Source: Panorpa germanica
Taxonomy: Eukaryota; Arthropoda; Insecta; Mecoptera; Panorpidae
Length of the DNA: 64,000 bases
Assembly (NCBI GenBank): GCA_963678705.1
Contig: OY783212.1
Span: 5,704,001 to 5,768,000, forward strand
Reading direction: 5' to 3'
Under the pieces are notes generated by a model. The model was not told the DNA's origin and made no database searches. It saw only the letters and a program-made list of their open reading frames with translations. Every line of letters starts with the position of its first letter. The stretch's first letter is position 1. This document shows positions 38,290-50,332 of this stretch, one piece after another. A program made the translations under genes and the position numbers.

Positions 38290-38857
38290 AAAAATGCGGG
38301 CCTGGTACAAAATACTTTGGGGATCTTACAATAAAATAATAATATTTTATTTCCTAATTTTTAAACCCATCTGGACTTACGGAATTCAGCTTTGGGGCAC
38401 TGCATGCAACTCCAATATAGCCATAATCCAGCGATTTCAAAATAAAGTACTACGACTCATTGTAGATGCACCATACTACGTCACTAACGAAGTCATCCAG
38501 AAAGACATCCCAATAGCATCCATCAAAGATGAAATATACCTATCCAGCACAAAATATAGTGATAGATTAATCAACCATCCCAATGCGTTGGCGAATCAAC
38601 TGAACGTGTGTGACAACAGGGAACCCCGCAGATTAAGGCGATATCAACCAATAGACCTAACTTTAGGTCCGCGATAGGGAATAGTGCACAATATATGATA
38701 TATTATAATAGATTATTGTATATAAAAACAAGAGGGCATTCACTGGAATGTTTCTCTTACATGTCTTAATTAATTATGCAAGTAATCATGTAAGAAGCTT
38801 ATTGCCTACTTAGGCAGATTGCTGAAACAATAGGAGAAATAAAAAAAAAAAAAAAAA
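38290..38857 (+). mobile_element. 5'-truncated jockey-like non-LTR retrotransposon
   Basis: The ORF 38294-38677 ends in the C-terminal part of a jockey-clade reverse-transcriptase polyprotein: FKPIWTYGIQLWGTACNSN, then IIQRFQNKVLRLIVDAPYYV and a basic tail ending in RRYQPIDLTLGPR. A short 3' UTR and an A-run of about 18 bases at 38840-38857 follow, as expected for a reverse-transcribed insertion on the plus strand. The finger, palm and endonuclease domains are absent, so it is dead on arrival. The reading frame of the remaining piece is still open, which suggests it is fairly young. Confidence 0.85.
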
Positions 38858-39443
38858 ATTTCCTAATAATTTTCTGTACAACCATGGTGCTACTTTGGCT
38901 TCAGTCTTATCTTAACATAAACAAACTTTAAAATGCGTATGGAGCTCGACATTCTTAATATAACAGTTCATTTAGCTACATCTAGCATTGTATACAGTTC
39001 TTATATTTGTTAATACATGCTATTGTACCAATATTATGTACGTTCGGTTCACCGTTAAAGTCGGTAATCAAATCTACATATGCTAAACTTAACACGATAA
39101 AAATCTTCGTCTCCCACCTTGACAATAAAACTTTTCTAAAATTGTCCACTGATAAATTGGCTTTTATCCAATTATTTTATGCTCTAGGCGCATAAAAAAA
39201 AAGAAGCTAATATTTTGAACATCATCCTCTAATCTTTTACAAATAAATAAAACACTGATTTCATAATAAGTTATATTAAGCTCGGCCTAGAAAACGGTTC
39301 GTTATCTTTATCTTTAATAGTGTTTATTACTTTTACTAGATGGCAGTGTGTTCAGTTCAATCTTTCATGTGGCAGGTTCAGCTTTCAAGTTGTGCAACAT
39401 GGCTGGCTTTGGATTGCTTTGCTTGCATAGCCATGACACACGC

Positions 39444-39475
39444 GTGAGACCATGGCATACAAAGCATGGTCTCAC
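39444..39475. repeat. Perfect 11-bp-arm hairpin
   Basis: GTGAGACCATG and CATGGTCTCAC are separated by 10 bases, in sequence less AT-rich than its surroundings, about 0.8 kb before the HR4 coding exons. Function unknown. Confidence 0.7.
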
Positions 39476-40261
39476 TTTTGTAGGTTAAATTAGGTGGTCC
39501 GTGAAAAATGAATGTCAAAAAAAAACTTGTTTTATTATAAAACTTATTTATTTTTTTAAATCTTTGTTAATGCTTATTTATGTATTATTAATTTTATACA
39601 ATACATTTATCTTTCATCATTAGGAAATGTAGATACATTACTTTTTGACATTTGAAAAAGTCGTTATATTTGAAATCTAAATTATTCTTATAGTTAGTGA
39701 AAGTTATTAATGGGTTACATTTCTGCTCACACGCTATGTTTTGGTTGTAGCCGTCGTGGTGGGAATGACTCTCCTTAAAAACTATTTCTCTACTATTTTT
39801 GGTTTCAATGACATTAAAAATAAAAGTTTACTTCAGTACTTAGTTGTCGTGAAACACATTGCTTTGATTTTAAACAACCTTTTATTAAATTTGCTTTTTC
39901 TTCTGATAGATTTATTATCTCCACGATATTCTAACTACAGGTGTAGATTTCACTACACGTATTTTTATATTTTGCGAAAATTTTAATACTTTAGAATTCG
40001 ATACCCCATTTACCTCAAATTACGAACTTTAAGCAGTATTTGAAATTAAGTAATCTTTTTTTTTAGTTTATTTATCAAATTACAACACACTAAAACATTT
40101 ATGTATCATTTACGTATAACTAACGAGCAAATGTATTTGCTACATGTTACGTATGTTTTTACATATGTTTACGAATTTTTCTTTCACATTTGTAATATAA
40201 TTTAAGTTGATAACAAAGATCATGGTCATTAATGTGTGCTTTTATTTGTTTTCCAGGAATT

Positions 40262-43200
40262 ATGACCCTGAGCCGTGGGCCGTGCATGGAGCTCGATAAG
40301 ATGAGCCTTTTCCAGGACCTGAAGCTCAAGCGCAGAAAGGTCGATTCTAGATGCAGCAGTGACGGTAAACTATACTCTATAATCTGAAAAGAAACTACCA
40401 AAATGACCACCCTTATTCCAATCAAAGAGTTAACACAATTTTATGATATTTTAGGCGAGTCCGTAGCAGATACCAGTACTTCTTCACCTGACCTGCTCGG
40501 CCCGCTTTCACCAAAGATGTCTGAGGCCTCACGGAGTTCCCCAAAGATGCCTGAATTGTCCCGGTATTCCCCAAGTCCAGCTCCGCTTAGAGCGTCTCCA
40601 GATTCAGTTTTTCGTTCAGAGGATTCACCTTCTGTAATTCGCAGTGTCAATTCGGAAGTTGTATCCAGTAATATAGTTTATAGTATTGGTAATAATACAG
40701 TATCTCGGGCACCCACACCCCAAAAACAGACACAGACATCGCCCACAGTGAGTCATATCGCAACTCACGTGGTGTATTCCACGGCGACATGTGCTCCACC
40801 CACACCAGTCTCCACGATAACCCCCACGTCGTCAATAGTGTATACGTCACAGAACAATTCGACGGTCCCGACGTCGCCGACGACACGATCGAGTCCTGTA
40901 CATCACGTGTCACTGCACCATCCCCAGCATCAGACAGATCAGCATCAACATCAACAACACTCCCAACATCAACATCAACATCAACATCATCAACAGAACC
41001 GTCAGCATTACTCCACGTCACCAACAACTGCCAGTCAAACATTCACCACTGCAAGTGTTATGAGTGGAGGTGCCATGAGACCAGATCCCGGGGTTCTTCT
41101 CCGGATAAAAACTGAGGGAGGTCACATTCACACAAGTACAGGTGCTGTCCTGTTACATGGGGGTCCATTACCTCCAGGTGTTACTATGGTAACCAGTCAA
41201 GGGTCTATACCTACCCAAGTAAGGACAATCCGTCATTCAAGTCCCGTGCTTCGTATTAAACGTGAGCGTAGTCCTGTCCATACCATGACCAATCAACAAC
41301 AGCTGTCTCCACGAAGCCCACACAGTCCTGCAGGTCATCTACACAGTCCTGTGCTACCCTCGCAATCACCGTTAAGACATGTTCCTCAATCACCGTCTCC
41401 TTCGACAGGCATCACGACCAGTCGCGCAGACGCAGCCTTATTGTTACGCATTAAGACAGAAGCGAGTCACATGCACAGCGGAGGCTCCTTGCACACGATG
41501 ACTCAGTCGAAGAGCCAGTCCAGTGGCGCAGGAAGTGGAAGCGACTCGTCGCATGGAGCTTCTCCTCAGTTTTCTGGGAGAATACAAAGTCCCCCACATC
41601 GTGGGGTTTTATCACAAATGTGGGCACAGGGTGCAAGAATTAATGGTGTAAAACCAGAAATAATTGGAGGGCATTTCCCTTCGTTACGACCACCACCTTC
41701 ATCTCCTTCGACGCCAACAACTCCTCGAGCAGCTCCCACAGTTATAATGGGGGAGAGTGGAGGAGTTAGAACTATGATTTGGAGTTATGACCAACCATCA
41801 ACGCCTTCTGTTGCTGGACCTTCAGCACCTCCTTCTGAAGAAACAGCTGCTCAGTTATTATTGAGTCTGGGTCAAAATTCCCGTCTCCCTGAGAGTCCTA
41901 ATAGAAATGTACCTGTAGGCAGAGTGCCAATGCGGACGCAGCATCCGTTAAACATGGAAAGACTTTGGGCAGGAGATTTAAGCCAGTTGCCAGCTGGTCA
42001 ACAACTTCATGCCTTGAATCTATCCGCGCAAGGTCAACCTTCGTGGATAACGCCGCAGTTCAAAGAACATCCAGTAAGTACAGTTCTTGGAGTAAGATTA
42101 ATCTCTCGATTCAAATATAATATTATTTTCTTGATTCTTTCCAGCCGGAAGTCGTACAGACCAATGATTCATCAGCCACTGCCGCTGACGAGGATGAACA
42201 ACCCATGGTGTGCATGATCTGCGAAGACAAAGCAACAGGGTTGCACTATGGAATCATCACGTGTGAGGGATGCAAGGGATTCTTCAAAAGGACGGTTCAA
42301 AATCGACGGGTTTACACGTGCGTTGCGGACGGAGCTTGTGAAATCACGAAAGCACAACGCAACAGATGTCAGTACTGTCGATTCAAGAAATGTATTGAAC
42401 AAGGAATGGTGTTGCAAGGTCAGTTCGAAATATTTTTAATTCTGTTTTTATTATTGGATAATATCATAGAATTTCTAGATGCTAGTGTTAATCATTGTTA
42501 ATCCAATTTTGTCCGTTCTAGCCGTGCGGGAAGACAGAATGCCAGGCGGTCGAAATAGTGGCGCAGTGTATAATCTATATAAAGTGAAATATAAAAAACA
42601 TAAAAAGAGTGCACAAAAAAATACTGTAAAGTTAGGTCAATCAGTTGATAAACAAATGAGCATGTCTTCATCGCATACCAGTCTGCCTTCTCTCGTAAAA
42701 CAACCGGATATGTCAATTCCTGCTCATATGATGAATGGCACCATCCTGAAAACAGCGCTTACAAATCCGAGCGAGATCGTTCATCTTCGCCATCGGCTAG
42801 ACAACGCTGTTAGTTCAAGTAAGGACCGTTCCATGTCGCTGGAACACACCTTGTCCATGATCAAACCGCTAACCGACTGTGATGAGATGCGGGAAATTGC
42901 TACTTTGCCACATTTTCCCGAATTTTTGGAAGATAAATCGGAAATTGGTGATAAATTGTGTAATATTGGGGATTCAATAGTTCATAAGTTAGTTTCCTGG
43001 ACAAAAAAATTACCATTTTATTTAGAAATACCAGTTGAGATTCACACTAAGTTATTAACTGATAAGTGGCACGAGTTACTTGTTTTGACTACAGCGGCGT
43101 ATCAGGCGTTGCATGGGACAACCAACAATGATTCGGATGGAGACTTCTTTCAGGAGGTAAGCTCAAGCAGTTAAATTTCAAAAGGAGCGACAACTTCAAA

Positions 43201-44330
43201 AATATGAAAACATAAATTTGAAAACGTTTCATAATAAATTTGATCCTCTAGGTTTCATCGCATCTTTGTACTCTTCAGACATGTCTAACGGCCTTAATGG
43301 GCCATCCAATCACCATCGAACAGCTGAGACTGGACGTTGGGTTAATGGTAGAAAAGATGACCGAAATAACTATCATGTTTAGGCGCATTAAATTACGCAT
43401 GGAAGAATACGTATGTCTCAAAGTTTACATCCTGTTAAATCAAGGTATGTATGTTTCTGCCGATTAGATATGTTACGTTCATTTTCATTAAACTTTCTAA
43501 TCTTCTTCATCCAAGTTTCGTTTCCGCTTCTCTTTCTCCTCCGTTCTTCTCTGTACTGTAAATTTGTATCCTCCTCTTTTCTTCTTTCCTGTATCTCTTC
43601 CTCCACCTGCTAACTTCCCTGTCTGCTACTTTTTCCAATTCTTTGACTTCATTTTCTTCGCTTCTTCTTTATTTTCTTGTTTCCATCCTTCTTTGTTCTT
43701 TTCCTCTGACTCCTTTAACTACACTTTTTACTACTCACTTTATTCTTCTTCCATGGTTATATCTCTCTTATCATCCCTTATTCCTGTTCTATCTCCTTTC
43801 TCTTTTCATTCCATAACCATAACTCTTCTTCCGTAAATTCTTTCCTATCTTGAAGTTTAAACAAATTCCTAGTTAATTTTTGCTCAAGTTTAGGCAAATA
43901 TTTATTTAATGCAAAGTAATATTTTTATGTTTTATCGTGTTTATAGAAGTGGAACTGGAAGGCATACAGGAACGGTATTTGCAAGTTTTACGAAGTTTTC
44001 TAGAACACTCCTCACCGCACCATCCTGCGAGACTGAATGAACTTCTATCCCTGATACCTGAGGTAATTCTTAAGTTTCTTAAGAAATGTGCATGCGTATA
44101 AAATTGTTTTAGGTTGGAAAAAAATCATTTATTCTATATTGTTCCTTCGTATTCATATTCCTGTATTATTATCCAAGAGCTTTGAAGAAGAAGAAATCAT
44201 TTTAAAAGAAATTTCCATTAAATAATTCATCAATTCAATTCGATTCCAGATCCAAGCTGCTGCAAGTCTCCTATTGGAGAGTAAAATGTTTTATGTTCCT
44301 TTCGTATTAAACTCAGCTAACATCAGGTAG
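40262..44330 (+). CDS. Hr4: Hormone receptor 4 (HR4/NR6A-type orphan nuclear receptor), seven exons
   Basis: Nuclear ecdysone-cascade transcription factor. Coding exons: 40257-40364 (ATG 40262), 40455-42073, 42145-42418, 42522-43156, 43252-43444, 43947-44062 and 44250-44330. All introns are GT-AG and phases agree, giving 1006 residues; a distal exon may add six. The N-terminus [20 protein letters not shown] is the conserved HR4 start. Residues 36-574 are Ser/Pro-rich, with a His/Gln run near 188-221 and four SUMO-type motifs. The DNA-binding domain is residues 596-665: two C4 zinc fingers, P-box CEGCKG and the finger-2 run [11 protein letters not shown]. The GCNF/HR4-type extension [20 protein letters not shown] follows. 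The ligand-binding domain occupies roughly residues 720-1006, ending in [13 protein letters not shown]4/GCNF proteins bind extended AGGTCA half-sites and time ecdysone responses. Confidence 0.96.
43495..43850 (-). mobile_element. Purine-rich retroelement-like remnant in an HR4 intron
   Basis: The intron 43445-43946 is filled with a pyrimidine-rich tract whose minus strand encodes [20 protein letters not shown] and similar. The same composition is seen in the non-LTR fragments at 18.5 and 25.6 kb. No diagnostic RT motif remains, so simple low complexity is an alternative. Confidence 0.3.
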
Positions 44331-46374
44331 CACCTGGCGGAGAGGGGTCTCCTTCCATCGAACACGTGACCCACAGGTAAATAATTACAAGTCAAAAAAG
44401 TAACAGACATTTGTGATGCGTCGTAGAATGTTACGTGACTTAAAAAACATTATGAAAATCAAGTATGAGTAAATGAGCTAAATGGTAATGAAAGAAAATT
44501 AAGAAAACGCTGTCAAGAGATGTTTCGAGTGTGAGAAAAGGTAACCAAAATTGAGGTCACTCCAAGAAAATGGCGTGAGAAATAGGAAAATAAATGATGA
44601 CAATATTAAAATAATTAAATTGTAAGTTCTGAATCATATATCTGGTAAATATAAATAAAGAAACAATTTCGAATACCATTTGAATTCATTACGATTTTAT
44701 TTCATCATCAAAATTATGAAGGGAAGGGAAATTATGCAAAATTTCACTGAACTAAAAATACGAACAATATTCGCAAGATATAAATATTTAAAACGGTAAA
44801 TTTAATTCTTAAAAAGGACGTTCGTTTCAGACTTGTATATATGACGGTGGTCTATATGGTATTGTAATACATTCACTATTATCTTGTATTACTTTTAAAA
44901 ATCATTTCTTTATTTCATTTATTGCCATCTATATTTGAAATTCAATATTAGTTTAAACTAACCAAATTTAGTTCTGTAAATAAAAGTCAGTGAAGTTGTT
45001 AGCAAGTGGTAATAGCAATTTCAAAAAAAAAAAGATGTAAGTGGATTTTTGATAATACACCTGGAAATAAATAAATTTAAGGTGGTTAAATTTGCACTGT
45101 ATTTAAGTTCAACAAATATGAATATTTAGAGTTTATTCAACTTGCGTTAAATTTGGAGTGACCTTGGTTTGACCTTAACAATATACAATAAATAAATGAC
45201 ATTAAACTAAAAGGAATTTTGTCTTAAAACAAATTTATATTCAAATAAATTAAATAACTTATATTTAAATGAGAAACAAATTTGAAAATATTCGTATTTA
45301 AACAAATTCACGAAGACTTAACATGTCGAAAAATCATTTGTTCATAAATTTCTTTAAGACCATTCCTAATTTGACTGAATTTTTAACTAGAAATGACCAT
45401 AGAATTGAAATCGATCCACTAGAGAAAATATAAACCAACAGGGTTCGAATAAAATTTATAATAAATCATTAAAAAATATACGAAAAATTGTACTTTAAGA
45501 TTTATAAAAAATGATTTTATGTGTTTTGTATTTTAAGAAATCTAGATGAGTCGTATAATTCTATTTAGAAATTATAAAAACTTTTTTATAGCTAACGCCA
45601 TCTATTGTTCAAAACCTTAACTAAGATAAAAGTAAAACTTATAATTTTAACGGATAGTTTTTATAAATTTTAAACAGAATTATTGAACCTAGTAAACTAA
45701 TATTGAAGTCTGACGAAATTGCCTTCAAAGTAAAAATGAAAAAATAATTAAAACTGTCGTATTTTTTAAGTATAAAAAAATTATTTAAATTTAATATTGA
45801 ATTTAATTATAATTAAATTAAGATCGCGAGTTTATATAAAAAAGTGAAATAATTAAAAAAAAACAATAAAGTTATGAAGATTATATTATATTATAATAAT
45901 AATATATAAATATTAATGAAACATTATTATGAATGATTAAATGAATATAAATGAATGAAAATCAATTTTAGTCATCTTGTAATATATTGTAATAAAGTGT
46001 AATTAATTCATTACTGTTAATTATGAATATATTTTAATTACGTATTTGTCCCTTTGAAATGTAGATAAAAACACTAAAATGATCTAAAAGGGCTGTTTAT
46101 CAAATAAAACCATTAATAACATCACCATTTTGAAATTTTGAAAAATTACTTATATTCTACCAAAAGGAGATATTTTTGTTCTGTATACGTAAAAAAAATT
46201 GCATAAGAGAAATATGATATTGTAATTTTCTGGTTTGAAAATATTTACGTAAAAACTTTTATATAAGTAAACTTATTAACTTTACATAAAATATTTCTAT
46301 ATTTCTTTACAAAAAATTATCTTACTCTTTTTCTACATAACTTTGCTTTTTTTAAATTTTGTATAACATTATAT

Positions 46375-46900
46375 TCTTGCACTTCTTTCAATTTCGTTTT
46401 ATTTAATATTCAATTTCATATCATTTTCTTCAACTTTTCTTTCTGTATCGCTCTATCTATTTATCTATCTATCTATCTAATAATCAAAAAACCACTTCTA
46501 TATGTTTATTTTTCTTTACTTCTTTGATTACTGTTCTTTATTTTTGCTTCTCTCTTTCTTTCTTCTTACTTTAGTTTTCTTTTCTTCTTCATGTTTTACA
46601 CTCTACTTACATTATTTTCTTTTTTCTCTCTTTATCTTTCTTTCTTTTTTCTTACTTTACTTTCTTCTTACATTATTTTTTTCTATTTATCTTCTTTTTT
46701 TCTATCTTCATCTTCTTCATTTCTTCTTTCTTTTTTTCTATCTTCATCTTCTTCATTTTTTCTTTCTTTTTTTTATCTTCATTTTCTTCTCTACTTCTTT
46801 TTTCTTCCTGTTCTTCTTTATTTCTTTATTCTTTCTAAATTTTCGTCTTTCTCTATCATTTCTTCTTTATTTATCTTTTCGTTTCATTGCTATATTCTTC
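46375..46900. repeat. Pyrimidine-rich low-complexity tract with a TATC microsatellite
   Basis: Almost continuous C/T with TTCTTC/TTTCTT themes. (TATC)n occurs around 46455-46480. The long open frames over it (46502-47055) are Phe/Leu/Ser homopolymer-like artefacts of the composition. Confidence 0.8.
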
Positions 46901-47596
46901 TCTATTTTCAATTATTTGTTCATACCTTCAATGCTACTAAATGGTTGCTGTTATTTTTATTTTTACTTACTTTCTTATCAATCAACATTATAGATCATAT
47001 TCATTATTTCATGAAATATTCATTATACTTGCATACTTATTTCACGAAAGTTTAATTTCATGGAACATGCTAATACGGTTTTTGCAGAAAAGCTTTTACA
47101 AAACGATAATTATTTGTTATATAAGTATAATAAAAAGAAAAGCAGACATTGCAGTTTCACTTGTGTTTCGCACTTATTACATTTCGTTGAGCTATGCTTT
47201 TTGATATTATTTTTCACTCTTAAAAACAAGGAGCTTAGGAATTAGTCAATATAGTTTTCCACACTGCATCTTCAAATTTATCAATTCATTACATCTCTGG
47301 TAAAATTTCAAAATATTGGAGGTTATGTTTCATAAACACCTTATAAAACATTTTCATCTATAAAATGTACACAAAATGGCGGAAAGTAGATTAAATAAAA
47401 TGAATATATAATGTATTTTTTCAGTTACATGAAACATTTGTAATATTTTTTGTATAATAAATTTTTTTGGTTTTTTAAATAATATTAAAAGAAAGTAACC
47501 AAAAAAAAAAAAAATGAAATAAATTGAAATTAAAATGCTACATTAAAAGCTTGTAAATATTACCATAAATTGTAAGTTAAAATGAGGCAGCATTAA

Positions 47597-47695
47597 AAAA
47601 ATAACAAGTTTATAATAAAATTTAGAACTTGTATTGCAAAATATGTATTTTAATAGTTTTAAAAGTTCTAAATTTTATAAAACGTTTGTTATTTT
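47597..47695. repeat. AT-rich foldback of about 100 bp
   Basis: The left arm 47597-47630 (AAAATAACAAGTTTATAAT, then AAAATTTAGAACTT) pairs with the right arm 47661-47695 (AAAGTTCTAAATTTTATAAA, then ACGTTTGTTATTTT). The loop is about 30 bases. Confidence 0.7.
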
Positions 47696-48439
47696 AGAAG
47701 CCATCTTTAGTGATTTTGTTGAATTAAAGTTACCAGTGACGCCAACATAAAAAAACATAAAATTAAAAAAAAAAATAACATAAATTAGTTACCTAAATAT
47801 ATAAAAGTCAAAACATTTCAAGCTAAAACTATAAATACAAAATCAAGAAAACAATATTTATGTTCCTTTGACTGTCAAAACCACTACCTAAATCAAAATA
47901 CTATTCAAATTATGTGCACACAAAAATGGTTACCAAGATAACGATTTTTATATGTAATTTTATATTTTTCTAACATAAAAAACTATACTATATACTATTT
48001 TCACATTTTCTGGTCAAAATAAGAAAAACTATGACCATAATAAGTTAACTTCAGAACCACTGCTTGTAGGGTATGCAGGCTGTCCAACACAAGCCCAGAA
48101 AAAAATCTAATTGACACAAATAAATACATAGCGGCTGAAAATTTATTAAAGCCTGTCTCTTAAGTTTGCATCAAGTCAGCTCATACACAAGTGGGGGCTC
48201 TGGAGAACTCTGTATATATTTGGTTTTTTGAATAGTTCTAACGATTATGGGTGCAGCTATCTAGCAACCTAAAATGCAATTAGAAATGTTTCTAGCTTCT
48301 ATAAGTCATTTTCTGTTTTTAAATATTGATCTTTTAGAATGCAGTCATAAAACAAATTGAGACTTAATGTCGGTCTTACTCAAATAACCAATTCAATTAA
48401 AGAAACATTCAAATACAAATTACTTAAACAAAGGGACTT

Positions 48440-48579
48440 ATTTTGTAACTTTTTATTTGAAATCGTGCGTCATGAAATGTATTAGTGTGATATTCATTTG
48501 TTTGTTAATATTGGCAAACAAATAAATATCGCATTAGTCCAATTTATGAACCATGGCGTTATAGAAAAAGTTACAAGAT
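48440..48579. repeat. Long near-perfect hairpin, two 65-nt arms and a 10-nt loop
   Basis: The left arm 48440-48504 (TTTTGTAACTTTTTATTTGA ... ATTCATTTGTTTG) pairs with the right arm 48515-48579 (CAAACAAATAAATATCGC ... GAAAAAGTTACAAGA). Pairing has scattered mismatches and G-U-compatible positions. It could be a palindromic MITE or an expressed hairpin RNA precursor; the sequence alone does not decide. Confidence 0.75.
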
Positions 48580-49608
48580 AACGACGTAAATATAACCTTT
48601 CATTTTTAAAGTTGGTTTGCATCTTGGATAACTGCAACTAATAGATATTAAATAGCTTTAATATATAAATGCCTTTTATTTAAAGACTTTACTGGTAAAA
48701 AATTATTGATAAGACTTCTGAAAATTCATAATATATTATACTGAAAACTAATTTTTTTCCAATAAACAATTTACTTTAAGTTTTATACACCTGGTTTAAC
48801 ACTGCCGTTTTTTAAGAGTATTATAACTCAATATACCCAAATAAGTCTGATTTATACACTTTATCAATAGATATGGTATCAATTTTGTGTCACATAATAT
48901 CATTTTCATACAATATAAATAAATTATTAAAATAAAGTAAACGTATTGATATGCTCGGTTTTACGTAAAAAAAAATAAATGGTGCTCTAGAATTATGTAT
49001 ATAAAAATAAAAATATTGCTCTTAACTATGACCAAAATCGTAAAAAAAAAACATCGGACTGTATATTATTTATTGTTTATTATAAAAAGTTTCAAAATGT
49101 AAATATTAATATCGCAAACACAATCAATTGAAGTAAAAGAAATTAACCAATATCTTATTAGTTCAGCGAACTATTTAAAAAAAAAGAAAGCAATTTTTTT
49201 TAAATAAAATATTTTTTATTAATATTTATAAAAACAGCAAAAGTTAATAGAAACTATTTTGAAATTTTTTATAATAGATAATTTCTTATTTCTGATACCC
49301 TGAAAAAAAATATTCAGGAAAAATAAGACTTGTTTTGCCTAATTTGTATTATTATTTTACAGAAATATAACTATATATGTATATGATTAATATATAAAAT
49401 AATTAATTGTGAAACTTACTTTATTGTTTTACAACTTAAAAAATGTTACCTAGATTATTATTATGTTGTTATTATTAAAATAAAATTACACATTAAATAG
49501 AATTTATATGATATTTCAATATTACAAGAATCAATTTTGATTCAAGAACAGAAAAAATTCACACTTTTTAAATGGACATGTATTTAATTTTCTGGACATA
49601 TAAGACAT

Positions 49609-50096
49609 GCATAAATATTAAAAAGCATTTAAAAATCTAATTGTGTTTTATTATACTTGTATAATTTGAATAAAAATAGATAAAAGAAGAAAGTAATTGG
49701 TAGAGCCATCTGTGATAATATTACTCTTAATGCCGGTATAACAGATATTGTTTTTATCTTCAGAAGGTTAAACTTTAAAAAAAAATTAAATTAATTCCTT
49801 CCACTGCCTTTAAAACTAGAAATGTTTAAACTACAAATCTAATAAAAATATCAAACCTAACTAAATATATATTAAAAAGCATTTAAAAATCTACTTTTGT
49901 AATTAGAATAAGATATAAAAAGAGGAAAATATTGTTAGAGCCATCTGTGAGAAGATTTCTCGTGTCGATATAACAGATATTATTTTTGTCTTCAGAAGGT
50001 TACATTTTTAAGAAAATACCAGAATAATTCCTTTCGACCTTGACCTATATATCAGTAATAATATCGTATCGTATGTTCTAACCTAACTAAATAAAT
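49609..50096 (+). repeat. Diverged tandem duplication, unit about 255 bp
   Basis: Blocks recur in the same order with a period of about 255 bp: AAAAAGCATTTAAAAATCT (49619 and 49874), AGAGCCATCTGTGA (about 49703 and 49938), TATAACAGATATT and TCTTCAGAAGGTTA, then CCTAACTAAATA at the end. The second unit stops about 240 bp before the C6orf136 homologue, so the pair may lie in its promoter region. Confidence 0.75.
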
Positions 50097-50332
50097 AAGT
50101 TTATTATGTCAGAAAATATAATTTTTAATGAGTAGAAAGTTTTTACAAGTGCGATAATTATTTAAGTGTGTATTATAATTCAATATTATTAAATGACATT
50201 CAAGTAAATAGATTTTTGGAACAATCTTTTTTTTTTGCATCGCTATTTTGAACAAGCCTGGTGTATTGTGTGCCTGCGCAATAATTAAAATGAAATAGTT
50301 ATTATTTTCAGGCTGAACGCAATATAACAATT

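Larger units (their letters stand above)
44331..50332. other. HR4 3' UTR and intergenic DNA, no gene recognised
   Basis: A polyadenylation signal AATAAA lies at 44654-44659, and others follow in this AT-rich stretch, so the 3' UTR end is uncertain. The interval holds low-complexity tracts, two foldbacks and a tandem duplication, listed separately. No protein-coding content was recognised. Confidence 0.5.

Noticed and set aside
40441..41115. Minus-strand and alternative-frame ORFs of 69-131 codons over HR4 exon 2
   Set aside because: Shadows of the long Ser/Pro/His-rich HR4 exon.
46502..47055. Overlapping ORFs of 163 and 154 codons rich in Phe, Leu and Ser, looking like membrane proteins
   Set aside because: They translate a simple pyrimidine-rich tract; several frames are open at once and the peptides are low-complexity.
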